Assembly (NCBI GenBank): GCA_030654645.1
Contig: JAURXC010000139.1
Coordinates: 1 to 6,290 of the forward strand
DNA from: Deltaproteobacteria bacterium
GTDB taxonomy: Bacteria > Desulfobacterota > Desulfuromonadia > Geobacterales > Pseudopelobacteraceae
Direction: 5' to 3'
DNA: 6,290 nt
The notes under the pieces: model-generated
Seen by the model: only the letters and a program-made list of their open reading frames with translations
What the model was told of the DNA's origin: nothing
The model's database searches: none
Translations under genes and position numbers: made by a program
Shown here: one piece after another, positions 5,474 through 6,290 of the stretch
Position numbering within the stretch: position 1 is the first letter of the stretch
Layout of the letters: the number at the start of each line of letters is the position of its first letter

Positions 5474-6290
5474 ATTCATTGCCGCCATAATGACCTACGC
5501 CATCGGCCTGTGCGGAATACTGCCGCTCTTCCCCTGGCTGACCACGGTTCCGCGCCTGGTGCTGGCCGCCGGCTTCCTGGCCGGATTATGGCAGGATTCC
5601 AGGAAAAACTGGCCGCTTAAGCCCTGGATGCAGAACAGCGTGATAGTCCCGGTGTTTCTCTACTATGCGGTCCAGTTCAGCCGGGCAAATCCGATCCAGC
5701 CGGTGGTCAGCCTGCTGGCGATCATGCTGGCGGTCCGCCTTGCCGGAGAAAAGACGGTCCGGCACAGCCTGCAGATCCATGTGCTGGCGCTCTTCTGCCT
5801 GGCTTCCTCCTCGCTCTTCGATCTAAGCCCCATGTTCCTGCTCTATCTCGGCCTGATGCTGTTCCTGGTGGCGATCGCCCTGATTCTGCTGGCCTTCCAG
5901 GGCCAGGAAAACACCATGCTGCTGTCGAGGGCCGATCTGCGCAAGGTGCTGCAGGCCGGCTGCCTGATGCCGCTGCTGTCGCTTCCGTTGCTGCTGTTCT
6001 TCTTCCCGGTTCTGCCCCGCACACAACTGCCGCTCTGGAACTTCCTCTCCTCGCCGGCGGTGCGCACATCCGGCTATTCGGACAAAGTTGAGCCGGGAGT
6101 GCAGCCGAATGTGGGTGAATCGCGCGCGCTGGCGTTCAGAGCCGAGATGGCGCGCCAGCAACAGCAGCAACTTTACTGGCGCGGGTCGGTTTTCAACCGC
6201 ATGCAGGAGAAACGCTGGGTGCGGCTGGAGAGCATCCCCTCGGAACAGCCGGTTTCAGGCGGAGATGGCATCGAACAGCTGATATACCCG
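5460..6290 (+). CDS. tgpA: TgpA/DUF3488-type transglutaminase-like membrane protein (3' end outside window)
   Basis: Inner-membrane protein of the TgpA family, which carries a transglutaminase-like cysteine-protease-fold domain after an N-terminal membrane domain (DUF3488). Only the first 277 residues are in the window, so the catalytic Cys/His/Asp part is not seen. About seven hydrophobic segments are visible (roughly 5–24, 29–44, 60–73, 80–95, 105–120, 123–147, 166–184). A polar region follows with GYSDKVEPG (205–213), a family block that precedes ESRALAFRAEM, and then LYWRGSVFNRM with KRWVRLE, the characteristic end of the N-terminal half. A run of five glutamines (233–237) sits before LYWRG and looks like ordinary linker variation. 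ATG 5460 overlaps the DUF58 gene by 14 bp and has GGAG 10 nt upstream; ATG 5490 is a weaker alternative. Membrane context and gene order support envelope-associated work with MoxR and DUF58; the substrate is unknown. Confidence 0.9.
   Translation, partial: MVSIRFIAAIMTYAIGLCGILPLFPWLTTVPRLVLAAGFLAGLWQDSRKNWPLKPWMQNSVIVPVFLYYAVQFSRANPIQPVVSLLAIMLAVRLAGEKTVRHSLQIHVLALFCLASSSLFDLSPMFLLYLGLMLFLVAIALILLAFQGQENTMLLSRADLRKVLQAGCLMPLLSLPLLLFFFPVLPRTQLPLWNFLSSPAVRTSGYSDKVEPGVQPNVGESRALAFRAEMARQQQQQLYWRGSVFNRMQEKRWVRLESIPSEQPVSGGDGIEQLIYP

Noticed and set aside
6160..6173. CAG/CAA triplet run in the transglutaminase-like gene
   Set aside because: It encodes only five glutamines in a linker, which is normal variation and not a repeat of note.

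Overview
The window reads as a piece of a GC-rich Gram-negative chromosome. The best guess is a member of the Desulfuromonadales/Geobacterales (former Deltaproteobacteria). This rests on gene style only: an NtrC-class two-component pair with a Cache-type sensor, plus a MoxR–DUF58–transglutaminase cluster. No taxonomic marker is present, so the assignment is an inference.

Left part (1–2925, minus strand): a two-gene operon encodes a membrane sensor histidine kinase with two tandem periplasmic Cache domains (651 aa, complete) and an NtrC-family sigma-54-dependent response regulator. The regulator is cut by the left window edge, so its DNA-binding tail is missing. The kinase stop codon directly abuts the regulator ATG. 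A sigma-70-like promoter with a small dyad in its spacer precedes the kinase.

Middle (2926–3665): two small genes face each other. The rightward one (3021–3245, 74 aa) looks like the C-terminal part of a small 'KWAEAIGQ' protein family and has probably lost its N-terminus. The leftward one (3271–3561, 96 aa) is not recognised, but has a good Shine-Dalgarno and a good sigma-70 promoter.

Right part (3666–6290, plus strand): a tightly packed operon of a MoxR-type AAA+ ATPase, a DUF58 membrane protein and a TgpA/DUF3488-type transglutaminase-like membrane protein that runs off the right edge. This trio is a widely conserved cluster. The ATPase is thought to act as a chaperone-like partner for the membrane/envelope proteins encoded beside it. 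The DUF58 gene is odd because the conserved reading frame extends upstream of the first standard start codon.

I see no RNA genes, CRISPR, insertion sequences or attachment sites, and no convincing new multi-gene system. The points worth a second look are the DUF58 start, the truncated small gene, the unrecognised 96-aa protein and the duplicated Cache sensor.
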